Assembly (NCBI GenBank): GCA_002682825.1
Contig: NOKP01000025.1
Location: 5,746 to 69,745 of the forward strand
Direction of reading: 5' to 3'
Length of the DNA stretch: 64,000 nucleotides
DNA from: Neonectria sp. B-13
Lineage: Eukaryota > Ascomycota > Sordariomycetes > Hypocreales > Nectriaceae
Positions within the stretch are counted from its first letter, which is position 1, and every line of letters starts with the position of its first letter. The notes beneath the pieces are model-generated. The model ran no database searches. It saw only the letters and a list, made by a program, of their open reading frames with translations, and was not told where the DNA came from. Shown here one piece after another: positions 11,870-23,791 of this stretch. The position numbers and the translations under genes were made by a program.

Positions 11870-12947
11870 CACCGGTCCGATCTTGGCGTGTTGGATCCAA
11901 AATCGCAAGGCGGGTGAGGATGATGGTGGTGGATGAAGGAGGGAAGGAAGGGAAGGTCTTGGAGTTTGGGGCTTTTTAAGATATCACAACCCACGACAAA
12001 CGCTGGGAGGTTGTGGCTTCTGTGTGAAATTAGCAAACGTGAGCACCTACCAGTGAATGAACAACTAGTAGCTGCATTGTTCTCGCCAACTGGCAGACAG
12101 GTGGCAGTCGACGCAACACTCGGCGTCGGCCACAGCTGAGAACAAGGTGAATTTTAACCACTTTTTGGGCTTTCCTCAAGAAACGTTCGCCGGGAAGCTG
12201 CAACACCACATAACGGTTTTACGTCACCAAATCAAACGGACAACGGGTGATTATAAGGCCTCCATTCATCAGCCATCTCCGACTGGTTACTCTTCTCCTT
12301 ATCCTACTCGCTCGCTCCCTCCATTTGCCTCGCTCTCGCTTCAACCCACTCTCCAATCATCACATCTCATGCCCCTCCACCAAACCTTGCCAGAGTCAAC
12401 ACCTATTACAGTAGCTCCCCTCCTCCACCATTTAGGAACCAGCCCTTACTCCAGTGCAGCGGGATTTTATCCCGCCCACCCTTCTTCTGAAAATCATGTC
12501 CAACGTTGCTTGATTCGTGTCGTTGAGAAAACGTTGGCATGATGTTGCGTTTCCTCTTCTTCAAGGCCATATCCCCGGGCTGGTCCAGACCACCGAAAGA
12601 AAATCAAGAAAAGGCGACATGAAAGAATTTTATATGCTCGAGAAACTCCGTAGCCGAGGTCGAAAGTACAGGTGGGAAGACACAATGGAGGCCAAAGCAA
12701 GGCGATAATCCAGAATGTCTTACCTTTTTTAGGTTCAAGAGGTAGTAGAGGGATCGTGTCGAAGAGTAGCGTATAAATAAAGAAATTGCCCCAAAGGGAA
12801 GAGGCGTGGGATCGTGGATTATGTTCAAACGTTGGGAACACCCTGGACGGTTAAGCCCAATGCTAGGCAAAAAATCGAACGGACCGGAAGTTCGCCGCCC
12901 AAGATAGAAAAGGTATATACGACTTGTGAAGAGTCGCTAGCATCTCT

Positions 12948-15135
12948 TCACATGTTACCAGGAGGGTATGCGCTGCCAGGGACCATGCCAGGACCGCCTT
13001 TAGGGCGAGCACCGGGCAGTAGGAAGTCGGGGTTGTCCAAAAGCATATCCTGCCGTTGTTGTTGTTGATTCACCGGCCTTCGAGCCGGAGGACCTTGCTG
13101 GTACGGCATTGGTGGGGGATTCGGGTTCCAGCGAGGATTCACGCCGCGTTGGGAAATAGAGGTAAAGGTCGATCGCTCAGACTCGGCAGGGCTGCGAGCA
13201 CCCGGATTGTTCGCGTGGATGTCCTCGTAAATGGGCTCAATCGGAGGTGGCTGGTTAGGGGGCGTATTAGAAGCGAACCGAGGATCAACATCCTCATAGT
13301 AGGTGCCGCCGGTGTTCATCGGTGGAGCAGGAGACGTGTTTCCAACAGGCAGCTCGGCTGGTCTGTTCAAGGCCAGTGGGGATGGAGCTCGGGGCGAGTT
13401 TCTCCCGTTTTGATTCCATGCCGCTCGGGGCGCCGTATATTGCCTGCTCGGGTCAGAACTACTCGCGTGAACATGGGGTGGGGGGCCGTACTCGTCAGAG
13501 CTATACTTGCTGCTTTCTGTCATGAAGGTATCATGACGGTTTGGGGGTAGCCGACCCTGCTGCAGGCCAATCATACCAGCCACGTCTGAATCGCTGTCAC
13601 GGACGTAGTTGCTCTGGCCTCCGTCGTTTCTTTGGCCAGGCGGGGCTGCGTCCATCTCAATTGCCTGCCCTCCTACCGTAGCTGGCAGAGTACCGGGTAA
13701 TGGTGGGGGAGACTCAGCTCGAGGGAGACTGGACACGGTGGATACGGGGTGGTATGTGTCGTATCCAGCATTGACGCTCGGCATGGAAGGGTTCGTCGAG
13801 TTGTATCCGTTTGACGGCTCTGATACTTGGCCGTCATAGGCAGCATATGCTTGAGCAGGGGCTGGTCTCTGATCGTATGGCCCAGCGTAGCCTGGGGGTG
13901 GACTCCGACCTCCTCTCATCCCACCAGCACCAGGGCCATATCCTCCCCTTGGTGGCGGCGCATATCCTCCACGACCTCCACGAGGACCATATCCGCCTCG
14001 GTTCTGGGACCCATACCCTCCTCGTCCTCGTCCGGGTGGAGGAGCTCCGTAATTGTCATATCCCCCTTGGCCATAGCCGCCCCCTCGTCCACCACGATAA
14101 GCTCCCTGTGGGCCCATATCTCTGCCCCTCATACGCTCAGTGGAAGGGCCTCTTCGAACTCCATATGCATCTGCAGGATCGTTGATGGGGTTCCCATACT
14201 GGTCCCGAGATGCTTGCCTTCGCGGGCTGTTGTTGAAGGCAGCAACCTCTCCGACGTTGGCTGTTTCATTTACCGGAATTGGTGATCGGTTGGAAGTGGT
14301 GCGACGGGTCAATGGAATATTCTCGTCGCTGACCTGGTCATTCCTGGGCTGTTGCTCATAGGACGTAAAGGAAGAGAGGTTGTCCGTTGTTCCGCCGTTG
14401 GCACCGCCCACGACAGGAACGGTCGGTTGCATGACCCCTTCTTCGCTCGGCTTCGTCTGGCCGGTTCTGTTGTAGTAATTCTCGCCACTCATCTCGGCAT
14501 TTTCAGCAATACGTTTCTGGCGGTCCTTCCGGCCGATCAAGGTGCGGCGCATGGCACAAGTAATTAGTCCGCTCATGGCCACGAGGATAGTAGCAGCGAG
14601 GACAATGTAAGAGCCCCATGCCAAATGCGGGACAAACAAGAGCACGTCGATCAAAAAGGCCAGCAAGCAGACCAAAAAGTCGATGAAAATGAAAATGAAG
14701 ACGATGAGTAGGTATCTTGAAGAGTGTGCTGGTGCGTGCATGTGGCCAACGATAGCCATGATAAACAAAACGAGTGTCATGAGAGCCGCAACTGGGTGCA
14801 CCACTAAGATGGCTGAGAGCGTGGTACGGACCCCAGAGGGCAGGTCAAAGGCCTGCGAATCAGTAATCAGATCACCTATTCAAGATGTCAGTAATTCCAT
14901 TGGAGTCAAGTCAAGCTGCCCCATTCGGAGTGATAGAGGACGCACTAGTATCGTAACCAATCCCAATGCTGCTGCATCCTTTTCCTGATTGACAGAATCC
15001 AAAAACACCAAAGGTGACGCCGTTGTAGTCTCCAAGAGGAATGGCCTCGATGATGGGTACCGAGAGCACGGCCAAGAGGAGAAGAGCGAAGGCCACTCCC
15101 ATCATCAGCGCCAGAGGAGTTGCTGGACGCAACAT
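12948..15135 (-). CDS. palI: pH-response regulator PalI/Rim9
   Basis: Exons are 15135-14946 and 14875-12948, giving 705 residues with one 70-base intron. PalI/Rim9 is a plasma-membrane protein that helps the ambient-pH sensor PalH in the Pal/Rim pathway. The first exon encodes an N-terminal hydrophobic segment (residues ~9-28) and the small conserved extracellular loop with FGVFGFCQSGKGCSSIGIGY, including two cysteines. The second exon encodes three more membrane helices (VAALMTLVLFIMAIVGHMH, then LLIVFIFIFIDFLVCLLAFL, then the segment beginning YIVLAATILVAMSG). A cytosolic tail of over 500 residues follows. About residues 310-400 of the tail are packed with RGG, GYG and PPPRGGYGP repeats. 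The rest is Pro/Ser/Asn-rich, with PPxY-like stretches. The N-terminal part fits the family closely; the long low-complexity tail is typical of Pezizomycotina members, but its RGG richness is notable. Confidence 0.93.
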
Positions 15136-16827
15136 GGCGGCGGTGCGCTAGGCGCTGAGTTTGCGGGGGAAAAGACAGTGAACAGCAAGGTGGACAGCCG
15201 ACGTCGTAAAGACGCGGGGACGGGGAGTCGTGGGTTCAGCGAAGGGCTCCTCTCAGCGGGCGGGTTGTCGAGAGTAGTAGCAGTGATAAAGTCTCATAGA
15301 GCTCGGAAGATGAGTCGTCGGAGGTGATAGTGTTGGCCGTCGTTGACATGAATGGCGTGAAGAGCTCGTCAAGCGGTGAAAATCGTTCCGTCAAGCGATC
15401 GTCCTATTTGCGAAACCCCTCCTATCTTTCTTCGTCGATGGTGCTGAGTTGACGATGCTGATCGCAGTTCGCAATCGCAGTCGAAATGGCGGGTGTTAGC
15501 GACCAAGCCGAGCAATGGCGCCGGGAGATGATGGATGGATGGATCGCAACGGAGCCAGCGCGCAGTGTCGTCGAGGCAGTCGTCGAGTTCGTCTTGGATG
15601 TCGTCTTCGATATTCGAGGTCGTCGTGGTCCTGCGTCGTCACTCCCTGGGCGGAATGGAACGACGATGGCCAAGAAGAGTTGCGTCGAAGCAGAGCACAG
15701 AGTACGAAAGTAAGGAGTACAGGAGGGTGGGTGTGCGGAAACACCTCCAACTGGGGCTTGAGAGGGGGGGGAAGGCGTGGATGGGTGTATTGGAGGTCTT
15801 GCCGCTTGGCTTTGGTGGCTTAGCTTGGCTTTGGGGGGCGCTGCTAGGCCAGGGACGGATGGTGGGACGGACAGTGTGGGCGCACGAATAGTGGGCGCTG
15901 GCCCAGGGTGCCACGGCAATCCACCCTGAAGCGGATTCAGACCTGGAACGCTTGCGACACAGCGCCTGAGCATCACTGTACCTGGTTCAGTGGGGACCTG
16001 TTTGCGATACCTTAATCTCCAACTCTGGGCTCCACGGTAACTGCACAACACCGCTTTGCCAAAGAACTACGAACCTTGCTAGGTAGGCGGTCTGTTTGTG
16101 TGTGTACGTAAACGAATACCGCGTTGGTTTGCACAATAAGGTATAGATGCGCTGGTGAGGCATGTGCCTATCACGACATGACCTCCTGGCCACAACGGAT
16201 GCATCTCAGGCCAGAATCTTCATTCAAGTCCATTCAGGCACCTTGTCTCAACGCCCGTCGACTGGGGGGATTCACTGACGTTCGAGTGGCCGAGCGGGTC
16301 ACTGCAGGGCCAGCCCCTGTCTAGAAAGGAACTTAGCAACCTACTAAAGTAGAACAAAGCGCAGCGATGAACTCGCCCAGTCGCTGATGACCACCAATCG
16401 CGGGCATCGCAGGCGTCATCCGTCGTACAAACAGGCTCTGGTGCGTATTAACGTTTTCGTCTTCTGCTTCTGTCCTTGCTGCATCACTAATTAACTTATC
16501 GGTAGGGTATCCGTTGCCCCGTTGCCCCGTCACAGGGCCGAAAAATACCCGGAAGGCGCGGATACCTCACTTTCCTTACCTTGGTTGCTTTGCGTCGCCG
16601 ATAGCCGGGGTTCCGCAGGGCCATCGAGGTGCGCTGGTGGGAAAATAAATACTAGCAGTGGCCGGGAAAAGGAGCAAAATAGCTCTGCCAAAAGCGCATC
16701 CCAACCGACGTCGACTTTATAAGCCCTCGTTGACCCTGTCGGCGGACTCAATTGGACTCTCGGATTCTCCAACTTTTTTTGACTTTCGACCTTTCGCCCT
16801 TCTCTCCGTGTCCCGTGCCCACCCATC
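15136..16827. other. Divergent promoter region between palI and fumarase
   Basis: The two genes are transcribed away from each other, so this 1.7 kb should carry both promoters and leaders. Frames such as 15422-16051 (minus) and 15486-15891 (plus) overlap one another, lack domains and look like chance open frames in GC-rich DNA. No RNA gene is supported. Confidence 0.5.
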
Positions 16828-18706
16828 ATGTTCCGATCCGTCGTCACAAGGCGCGCTGCGACCTCGGGCCTCGTGAAGGCGGTCCTGCCTCGGGCGACCA
16901 CATGCCAGGCTTCCCCGCAGGTGCTATGTCTTCAAGCCTCCAGCCGGACGGTCACCGGGCTTCGACTTGCCAGAGCCATCCACAGCACCTCCTCCAGAAT
17001 GTCCGCGACACGAACCGAAAGCGACGCCTTTGGCGAGGTCCAGGTGCCCGCCGACCGTTACTGGGGCGCCCAGACCGAGCGATCCCTCGAGAACTTCAAG
17101 ATCAACCAGCCCCAGGACCGCATGCCGCCGCCCATTGTCAAGGCCTTTGGTATCCTCAAGGGCGCCGCTGCCACGGTGAACATGCGATTTGGCCTCGGTA
17201 TGTGAACGACCTCTGCTTTCTTGTCTGCGGCTTCTCATGTCTTGCTCTCTCTCTTGCCTTTGCGAGCTTCGCTTTTGCACCAAAAAGCCGGGTGTGGACG
17301 AATCCGCTTCCGGCCCGGCCCGGTCAACGGCAGAATGAAGCAGCGCAACCGCCTCGCGATGCCCTGAGAAGCCCACAGACCAGACCAAATCACACAGAAA
17401 CTAACTCTCAATCTCAATGCAGATCCCAAGATCGGTGCCGCCATCCAGCAGGCCGCCCAGGAGGTCGCCGACGGCAAGCTCCTCGACCACTTCCCCCTCG
17501 TCGTCTGGCAGACCGGCTCCGGCACCCAGTCCAACATGAACGCCAACGAGGTCATCTCCAACCGTGCCATTGAGATCCTCGGCGGCAAGATGGGCTCCAA
17601 GAAGCCCGTCCACCCCAACGACCACGTCAACCGCAGCGCCTCCTCCAACGACACCTTCCCCACCGTCATGCACATCGCCGCGGTCCTCGACATCGAGAGC
17701 GAGCTCCTCCCCGCCCTGCACTCCCTCCGCCACGCCCTCCAGGCCAAGGTCGACGACTTCGAGGCCAAGAAGATCATCAAGATCGGCCGCACCCATCTCC
17801 AGGACGCCACTCCCCTCACCCTCGCCCAGGAGTTCTCCGGCTACGTCGCCCAGCTTGACTTCAGCATCAAGCGCGTCGAGAGCTCTCTGCCCGACCTGCG
17901 CCTGCTCGCCCAGGGCGGTACCGCCGTCGGAACCGGCATCAACACCTTCGAGGGCTTTGCCGAGGCTATTGCCGAGGAGGTCACCAAGATGACTGGCACC
18001 GAGTTCAAGACGGCCCCTAACAAATTCGAGGCGCTTGCTGCCCACGACGCCATCGTCCAGGCCCACGGCTCCCTCAACACCCTCGCCACCTCCCTCACCA
18101 AGATCGCCCAGGACATCCGCTACCTCGGCAGCGGACCCCGCTGCGGTCTCGGCGAGCTCAACCTGCCTGAGAACGAGCCCGGCTCCAGCATCATGCCCGG
18201 CAAGGTCAACCCTACTCAGTGCGAGGCCATCACCATGCTCTGCGCCCAGGTCATGGGCAACAACGTCGCCACCACCATTGGTGGCATGAACGGCCAGTTC
18301 GAGCTCAACGTCTATAAGCCTCTCGTGATCCGCAACCTTCTCCACAGCTCCCGCCTGCTCACCGATGGCATGCGCTCGTTCGAGAAGAACCTGGTTGTTG
18401 GTCTCCAGGCCAATGAGGAGAAGATTGCCAGCATCATGAAGGAGTCGTAAGTAACCTCAGATCGCGCGGACAGATATGTTCTCAAAAACGCACAATTGCT
18501 AACAACGCCCTCACAGTCTCATGCTGGTGACCTGCCTCAACCCCAAGATCGGTTACGATATGGCCAGCAAGGTAGCCAAGAACGCCCACAAGAAGGGTCT
18601 GACGCTCAAGGAGAGCGCCCTCGAGCTTGATGCTCTGACGTCGGAGGAGTTCGATACCTTGGTGAAGCCCGAGCTGATGGTCGGCCCCTCACCCTACAAG
18701 GGTTAA
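16828..18706 (+). CDS. FUM1: Fumarate hydratase, class II, mitochondrial/cytosolic
   Basis: Exons are 16828-17197, 17423-18446 and 18517-18706, giving 527 residues. The enzyme interconverts fumarate and L-malate in the TCA cycle. The class II fumarase/aspartase signature [11 protein letters not shown] is at about residue 377, and [27 protein letters not shown] and the C-terminal NPKIGYD block are all intact. The first ~55 residues are rich in Arg, Ser and Ala and have no acidic residues, as in a mitochondrial targeting sequence. A second in-frame ATG at 16999 (residue 58, [13 protein letters not shown]) starts exactly where the mature enzyme should begin. It could give the cytosolic form. Codon use is heavily biased to C-ending codons, as expected for a highly expressed gene. 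The bias also leaves a 314-codon open frame on the opposite strand. Confidence 0.97.
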
Positions 18707-21700
18707 GATACCGTCCCACCTACCAACGACCTTGACGGATGCCAGCTCTTGAGAGGGCTGGTTACTCGTGTATCATTAGTCCAAAGAAAAAAAGAAGAAG
18801 AAAATCCTCAGCTAGATTATCTAGCTGAGGATGACAAATTAGAGGCAGTTGCTTGCGGGAGGTCGGGTGCCAGAGCCTTAATTTTGGCTTGATGATGAGA
18901 GTAATGCACGATGATCCTTGTCAGAACCTTAGGTAAACGCTAGATCTAGAATCCTAGTATCAATGATCACAAGACCGCAGCACCTTCTGCTCGGAATGAG
19001 TCGAGTTTTCGCGTCCCCAATGATGCCTATGATTACTCGTATAAGGGCACGGTCTCCAACGGCCCACTTGGCGAGGACGATGCTCCAACGACGGGAGCGG
19101 CGGAACTGTGCCGGATCGTCCTGGGCTGGTTCGTTTCCAAAGCTTGTTGGTGAGGCTGCTTGTCTCCGTTGTAAAAGACAAATGGAATTCTAGGCCAGGG
19201 CTGAGAATTGTTGCCTGCCGCGACAGGCATTGGCCCGCGTCATGATGGTTGCCCTCATGATAAGTATTTTTCCCTCCAAGGAGCTATACTGTTCACGACC
19301 GAAGATGATACGAGTAGGTGATTTGCCGGTCCTGGTCCTTATTCATGTTCTACAAGGTAATTACCGACAGGTCGTAACATTTTATCTGAGCAACATATTC
19401 CGGTCTTGGGTGCACCACTCCCATTCAACTCACAGCCCCTACGTCAACTCCGGCCTATGCACTTCGGGTTCGGAATGCAGAGTACGGTCTAGTCTAGCCG
19501 GCTTACGTACGAAGCATGCCGGGCGGGCTTTTTTGTTGGGTTCAGTCGCAACAACTCGCCTGGAGTCGTGGCCTTGGAGGTTGCCTTGGCGCGCCCTTGC
19601 TGGCTGCGTGCAGCTTGCAGTCCGGGGTCGCAAAAGCAAGACCGTCGTCGTCAGGCAGCTTTTCAGCTGGGAATGCAAATGACAGCATCCATCGGCCATC
19701 ATCATCATCATTATCACTGTCGTCGTCGTCATCCATCACCGGCGCCACGGCTGTTCACTATCTGTCTGAGACGTCAACAGACCAGACGAAAACGTCGCTT
19801 CGAATGGTCTCGGTTCGGAAAAGATGGCGGCCGGCCTCGAGTCGTCTAGGGGATAGTCTATGCCAGACCGTACTTTGACGGAAATTGGCTCTCCCACCCA
19901 CTCGGACGTCGTTTTGGGCAGAACATGGACGCAGACGCGGCCAACAACGACTGATACAGCGTACCCGGCCTTATCAGGTGCCCTGACTCGTCTTCCCCAA
20001 AAGATACCGTAGTGCTCTCGCTCGAGGGTCAAGACACCTGGAGCTGAGACAGCTTGACGAAGCTCCCGAACAATGCGCCCAGGGCTGAGCGAAAGCCACA
20101 CTCATTGTATTCGCTGGCTATCGGTCCGCTATTCACCACCAATCTCTTTCCCACAATCTGGTGGTGACGACTCGAAAAACCAGGCCAGGGCCCCCAAGAC
20201 CCCTGCCATAATCAAGTTCTGGGATAGCGAATCAATCTGTGACGGGCCGATGTTCCTCGGTGGATGTCCTCCACCAATGCCATACACCACTCGCATGTCG
20301 CAAGCACCCTCGCGCACCTCGATTACCGCCAGGTTGCGAGACCTGCACTGGGTTTGCATGAAGTGTCAAAGAAAACCCACGTTTGGGCTCATTGGCTTTC
20401 TAACGTGGCTGTGCCCTGTGGCTGTCGCAGATCATGGCCGATCCTCAGTTTCATGTCTATTCTTCGACACCAGTCAGCGAGGCGAGACGAGCCGAGTACT
20501 AAGTACAGTATTCGCTCCCTGTGGGCAAGACAGGTTGACAAACTACAGAAAGGATGCACACACCACACCGCGATCATGGGACGGAGGTTCCTCCATCTGG
20601 AAATGAGCTCTGCAAACCCTTGCATTGACAGACGCAATATTAACGCGTCGGTCACGTCGGTGCAGTGCCGGCTCGTGCGGCGCAGCAAACTTGCGTCTAG
20701 AATCTAGACCTCCCCAAAGCCGACCCCGCCACTGCGCGAACTACGAGCCACAATGGACCACATCACGACATTGCCTTGGCTCATGTTGTGACTACTTATA
20801 CCTTGCCACGGCATGCGGAAGCTTACAGGTTGCCTACCCAATGAAACCGAAAGCAAAATTGAAAAGGTCCACATTCAAGGTCGTGGAGTCAACCCTATTG
20901 TAGTCCTACCACCAAACCCCAAGTAGATATATATACCGCCTTTGCTTTGCCCGTCCCAACCGTGGAACTGACATTCGCCCTGAACAGCCCCATCCATCAA
21001 TATCTAATCGTCCATCTTTGGTCATATTCCAGGGTTGAGACTATTTATTAATACATGCTTTACGCGTGTGTGAATGAATGGATCTTCATCCCATTACGCG
21101 TATTACTGATAGGCCTGGCCGACATTGAAAGTAGCCTGCCTACCCTGTAGTTTTCGTGAGACCAGATCGAAAGTTCAGAACTAGGCACATATGTATTTCT
21201 ATATCCTCCTCGTACTACGCTTGCAGTCCAGTTGTGTTCTCTTGTTGAAGATGGAGGCTAAACTTTCACTGTGATTTCCCAAAAGCTCCAGCCCATCGCA
21301 CTTCTGCGTCCACACAATTCGAACGAGCGACAAACAATGCAAGATCAGAGTCAAGGTTTTACCAGAAACCAACTCACTGCTCCGAAGAAAACAAAGCAGA
21401 CACCCGATGGCTACTGCCCAAACGGATAAACTCACAAGTACCGTCGCAGCCCTTTTTAAATCCGTCTTCCGGATCATACTGCTAATGAGTCCGATCCGAG
21501 TCGGCGTTCGGCGTGACTGAAGTCCGCGGTAGGTCCGCGGAATGGTTGTGTGCCGCTTGAATTCCCCGACCGGACCCGGCGATAAGGCTGCTTCGGCCTT
21601 TTTTTCTCTTATCGGACGTCATCACTTCCGAACTTCGCACCAGCTGCATTCGCTCTTCCTCCCTCAACGCAGTTTCCTTCCTTTTCTCTGCGATTGATTC

Positions 21701-21762
21701 TTCTCGCCCCCCTAATGAATTCCGCTCGACAATTACGCTCCTCTCCTTGACCGACGTCGACA
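18707..21762. other. Long gene-free stretch between fumarase and the ABC1-like gene
   Basis: Three kilobases hold the fumarase 3' flank and the promoter of the ABC1-like gene. Frames are short and overlap on both strands. A 92-codon minus-strand frame (21199-21477) with a hydrophobic N-terminal half begins about 285 bases before the ABC1-like start. It has no recognisable domain, so I do not call it. Confidence 0.45.
18804..18832 (+). other. Perfect 14-bp inverted repeat downstream of fumarase
   Basis: Arms 18804-18817 and 18819-18832 are exact reverse complements around a single central T, so 29 bases form a near-perfect palindrome. It lies 98 bases after the fumarase stop codon, following a purine-rich AAAGAAGAAG run. 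It is probably in the 3' UTR, where it could fold into a stable hairpin with a small loop. Confidence 0.9.
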
Positions 21763-23791
21763 ATGCTGCGCCATGGCTTGCTGGGCGCCTCGAGGGCAGT
21801 CCGTTGCCCGGCGATCCGTCACCGGCCCGCCTTCTCCTCCGGGCCCCCGCGCCGCCAGGCATCTGGCGGTCCCTACCAACCCATGCGGCCCCCGTCCCCC
21901 GCAGAGCTCGGCGCCCCGAAGGCAGCCAAGCAGTACCGGCGCGGCCGGCGGTGGGCGCGACGCTTAGCGACCATCTCCGCGGTCGGCGGTGTAATCTACT
22001 TCGCGGACCGGCAGATCTACGCCGGCGGCTTCGCTCGCTCGCTGCGGACCTTCGGCACCGGCCTGCTCGTCGCCCTCGACTACAAGCTCAACTTCCGACC
22101 GGAGCCATTGACAGGCGGATCTGTCCAAGACCTTCACATGCGCAACGCCGAGCGCCTGTTCCACCTGCTGCGGGCCAATGGCGGCTTATATCTCAAGATC
22201 GGGCAGGCTATTGCCATGCAGAGCGCCGTGCTTCCACCTGAGTTCCAGAAGATGTTTGGGCGCATGTTCGACGATGCGCCGCAGGACGAGTGGAAGGATA
22301 TTGAAGCTGTGATCCGCGAGGACTTTGGTGGTAAAAGTGTCGAGGAGGTGTTTGGCGTCAGCTTCACCGGCAAGGAGGGAATGGGAGTGATGGAGAGGAA
22401 AGCCCGGGCGAGCGCAAGTGTTGCGCAGGTTCACTGGGCGAGACTGACAGATGGTCGCGAGGTGGCAATCAAGATTCAGAAGCGAGAAATTGCCAAGCAG
22501 ATATCGTGGGACCTGTGGGCGTTCGAGTAAGTTGCGTCACTTCACCGACTCGACACCAGAAGCTGACATACATGACAGAACGGTGACGTGGATATACTCA
22601 AAGTGGTTCGACTTGCCGCTGTACACCCTGGTGCCTTTCATCACGGAGCGGCTAGAGCTCGAGACAGACTTCCTCAACGAGGCCAAGAACTCGGAGACGA
22701 TGCGAAACCTCGTCAACTCCGAGAAGAGCCTCAAGGGGCGCGTCTACGTGCCCACCGTGTACCCCGAGTTCACTACGAGACGAATTCTGGTGACAGAGTG
22801 GATTGAGGGTGTGCGGCTTTGGGACAAGAAGTCCATGACTGGTAGATGGCTTGGCGGCTACGGCAACGGCTCACCCGGCGCCGGAACTTCCCTGCCCCCA
22901 GTCGACATGGCCCAGGTCCGGCGAGAGCTCCGAACGAAGCCGTATCAGGAGAAGCTCAAGCCGGAGCGGCAGGAATGGCGGGGTCGGCGTGGGCGCGGTG
23001 GCCTCGGCCTCTCGACCAAGGAGGTCATGACGACCATGATCGACTTGTTCTCGGCGCAAATCTTCAAGTGGGGAGTAGTGCACTGCGACCCGCACCCGGG
23101 CAACATCTTCATCCGACGGCTGCCCAACGGCCACTCGGAGCTGGTGCTCATCGACCATGGGCTATACGTGTACATGTCGCAGAAGTTCCGTCGCGAATAC
23201 GGCACATTTTGGAAGGCGCTCATGACGTTTGACAACAAGACGATTACACGGGTGACAGAGGAATGGGGCATTAAAGCGGCGGATTTATTCGCGAGCGCAA
23301 CGCTGATGCGGCCGTACGAGGGCGGCGACTCATCGACGCGGGCCAAGTTTATGCAGGAGCTTGAGGGCTCGACGCCGGCGGAGCGACACTACGCGATGCA
23401 ACAGCGGATGAAGCAGGGGATCCGGGAGATCTTGACAGACGAGGAGAAATGGCCCAACGAGCTCATCTTCATCGGGCGCAACATGCGCATTGTGCAGGGC
23501 AACAACCAGTACCTTGGATCGCCGGTCAACCGCATCAAGATGATGGGCCAATGGGCGAGCCGCAGCCTCTTCGAGGACCCCAATGTGCCGTGGGCTCAGC
23601 GGTTGCAGAACCGTTGGAGGCACTTGCTGTTCCAAACGGTAATGGCCGTGACGGACGTGGCTTTTTACGTCTTTAAGTTGCGACAGTGGCTAGGCCTCGG
23701 CGGCGGCATGGAGGACGAGATGGAGAAGCGCATGAAGGACGTTGCGCAGGACTTTGGCATTGAGTTGCAGCACGAAGTATTTGAGGGATGA
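21763..23791 (+). CDS. Mitochondrial ABC1/ADCK (UbiB-like) atypical kinase, Mcp2/Cqd2-like
   Basis: Exons are 21763-22526 and 22579-23791 (52-base intron), giving 658 residues. The N-terminus (MLRHGLLGASRAVRCPAIRH) is an Arg/Ala-rich presequence, followed by one hydrophobic segment near residue 70. The UbiB-family hallmarks are all present. The KxGQ motif is at 145-148 (LYLKIGQ), the Ala-rich nucleotide loop (ASASVAQVH) at ~216-224 and the VAIK lysine at 237. The catalytic and metal motifs HCDPHPGN and LIDHGLY follow. Family members act in mitochondria on coenzyme Q and lipid homeostasis. The architecture best fits the yeast YLR253W (Mcp2/Cqd2) branch rather than Coq8, because the KxGQ region reads NGGLYLKIGQ. 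An insertion of ~60 residues rich in Gly, Pro and Arg lies before the HCDPHPGN block. Branch assignment is inferred. Confidence 0.9.

Larger units (their letters stand above)
11071..12947. other. Gene-free 5' flank of the 592-residue gene
   Basis: This contains the promoter and leader of the 592-residue protein gene and the 3' flank of palI. Two short tandem repeats are present: GTGAG-type pentamers (11441-11468) and TTTC tetramers (11843-11869). On the coding (minus) strand the TTTC block becomes a GAAA purine tract. I find no exon; the 131-codon frame at 12147-12542 has no recognisable feature. Confidence 0.5.

Noticed and set aside
15422..16051. 209-codon minus-strand frame between palI and fumarase
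   Set aside because: Overlaps several plus-strand frames of similar size and reads as Pro/Ser/Arg low complexity; more likely palI leader or promoter.
16287..16298. tRNA A-box-like sequence TGGCCGAGCGGG
   Set aside because: It matches a Leu/Ser-type A box, but no B box or acceptor-stem pairing follows at the right distance, so no tRNA can be built.
17401..18345. 314-codon open frame antisense to fumarase
   Set aside because: It mirrors the fumarase exon with strong C-ending codon bias, which removes stops on the opposite strand; composition is Gly/Val/Leu/Asp-rich without domains.
21199..21477. 92-codon minus-strand frame near the ABC1-like promoter
   Set aside because: Starts at an ATG and has a hydrophobic N-terminal half, but no recognisable family and too short to separate from chance.
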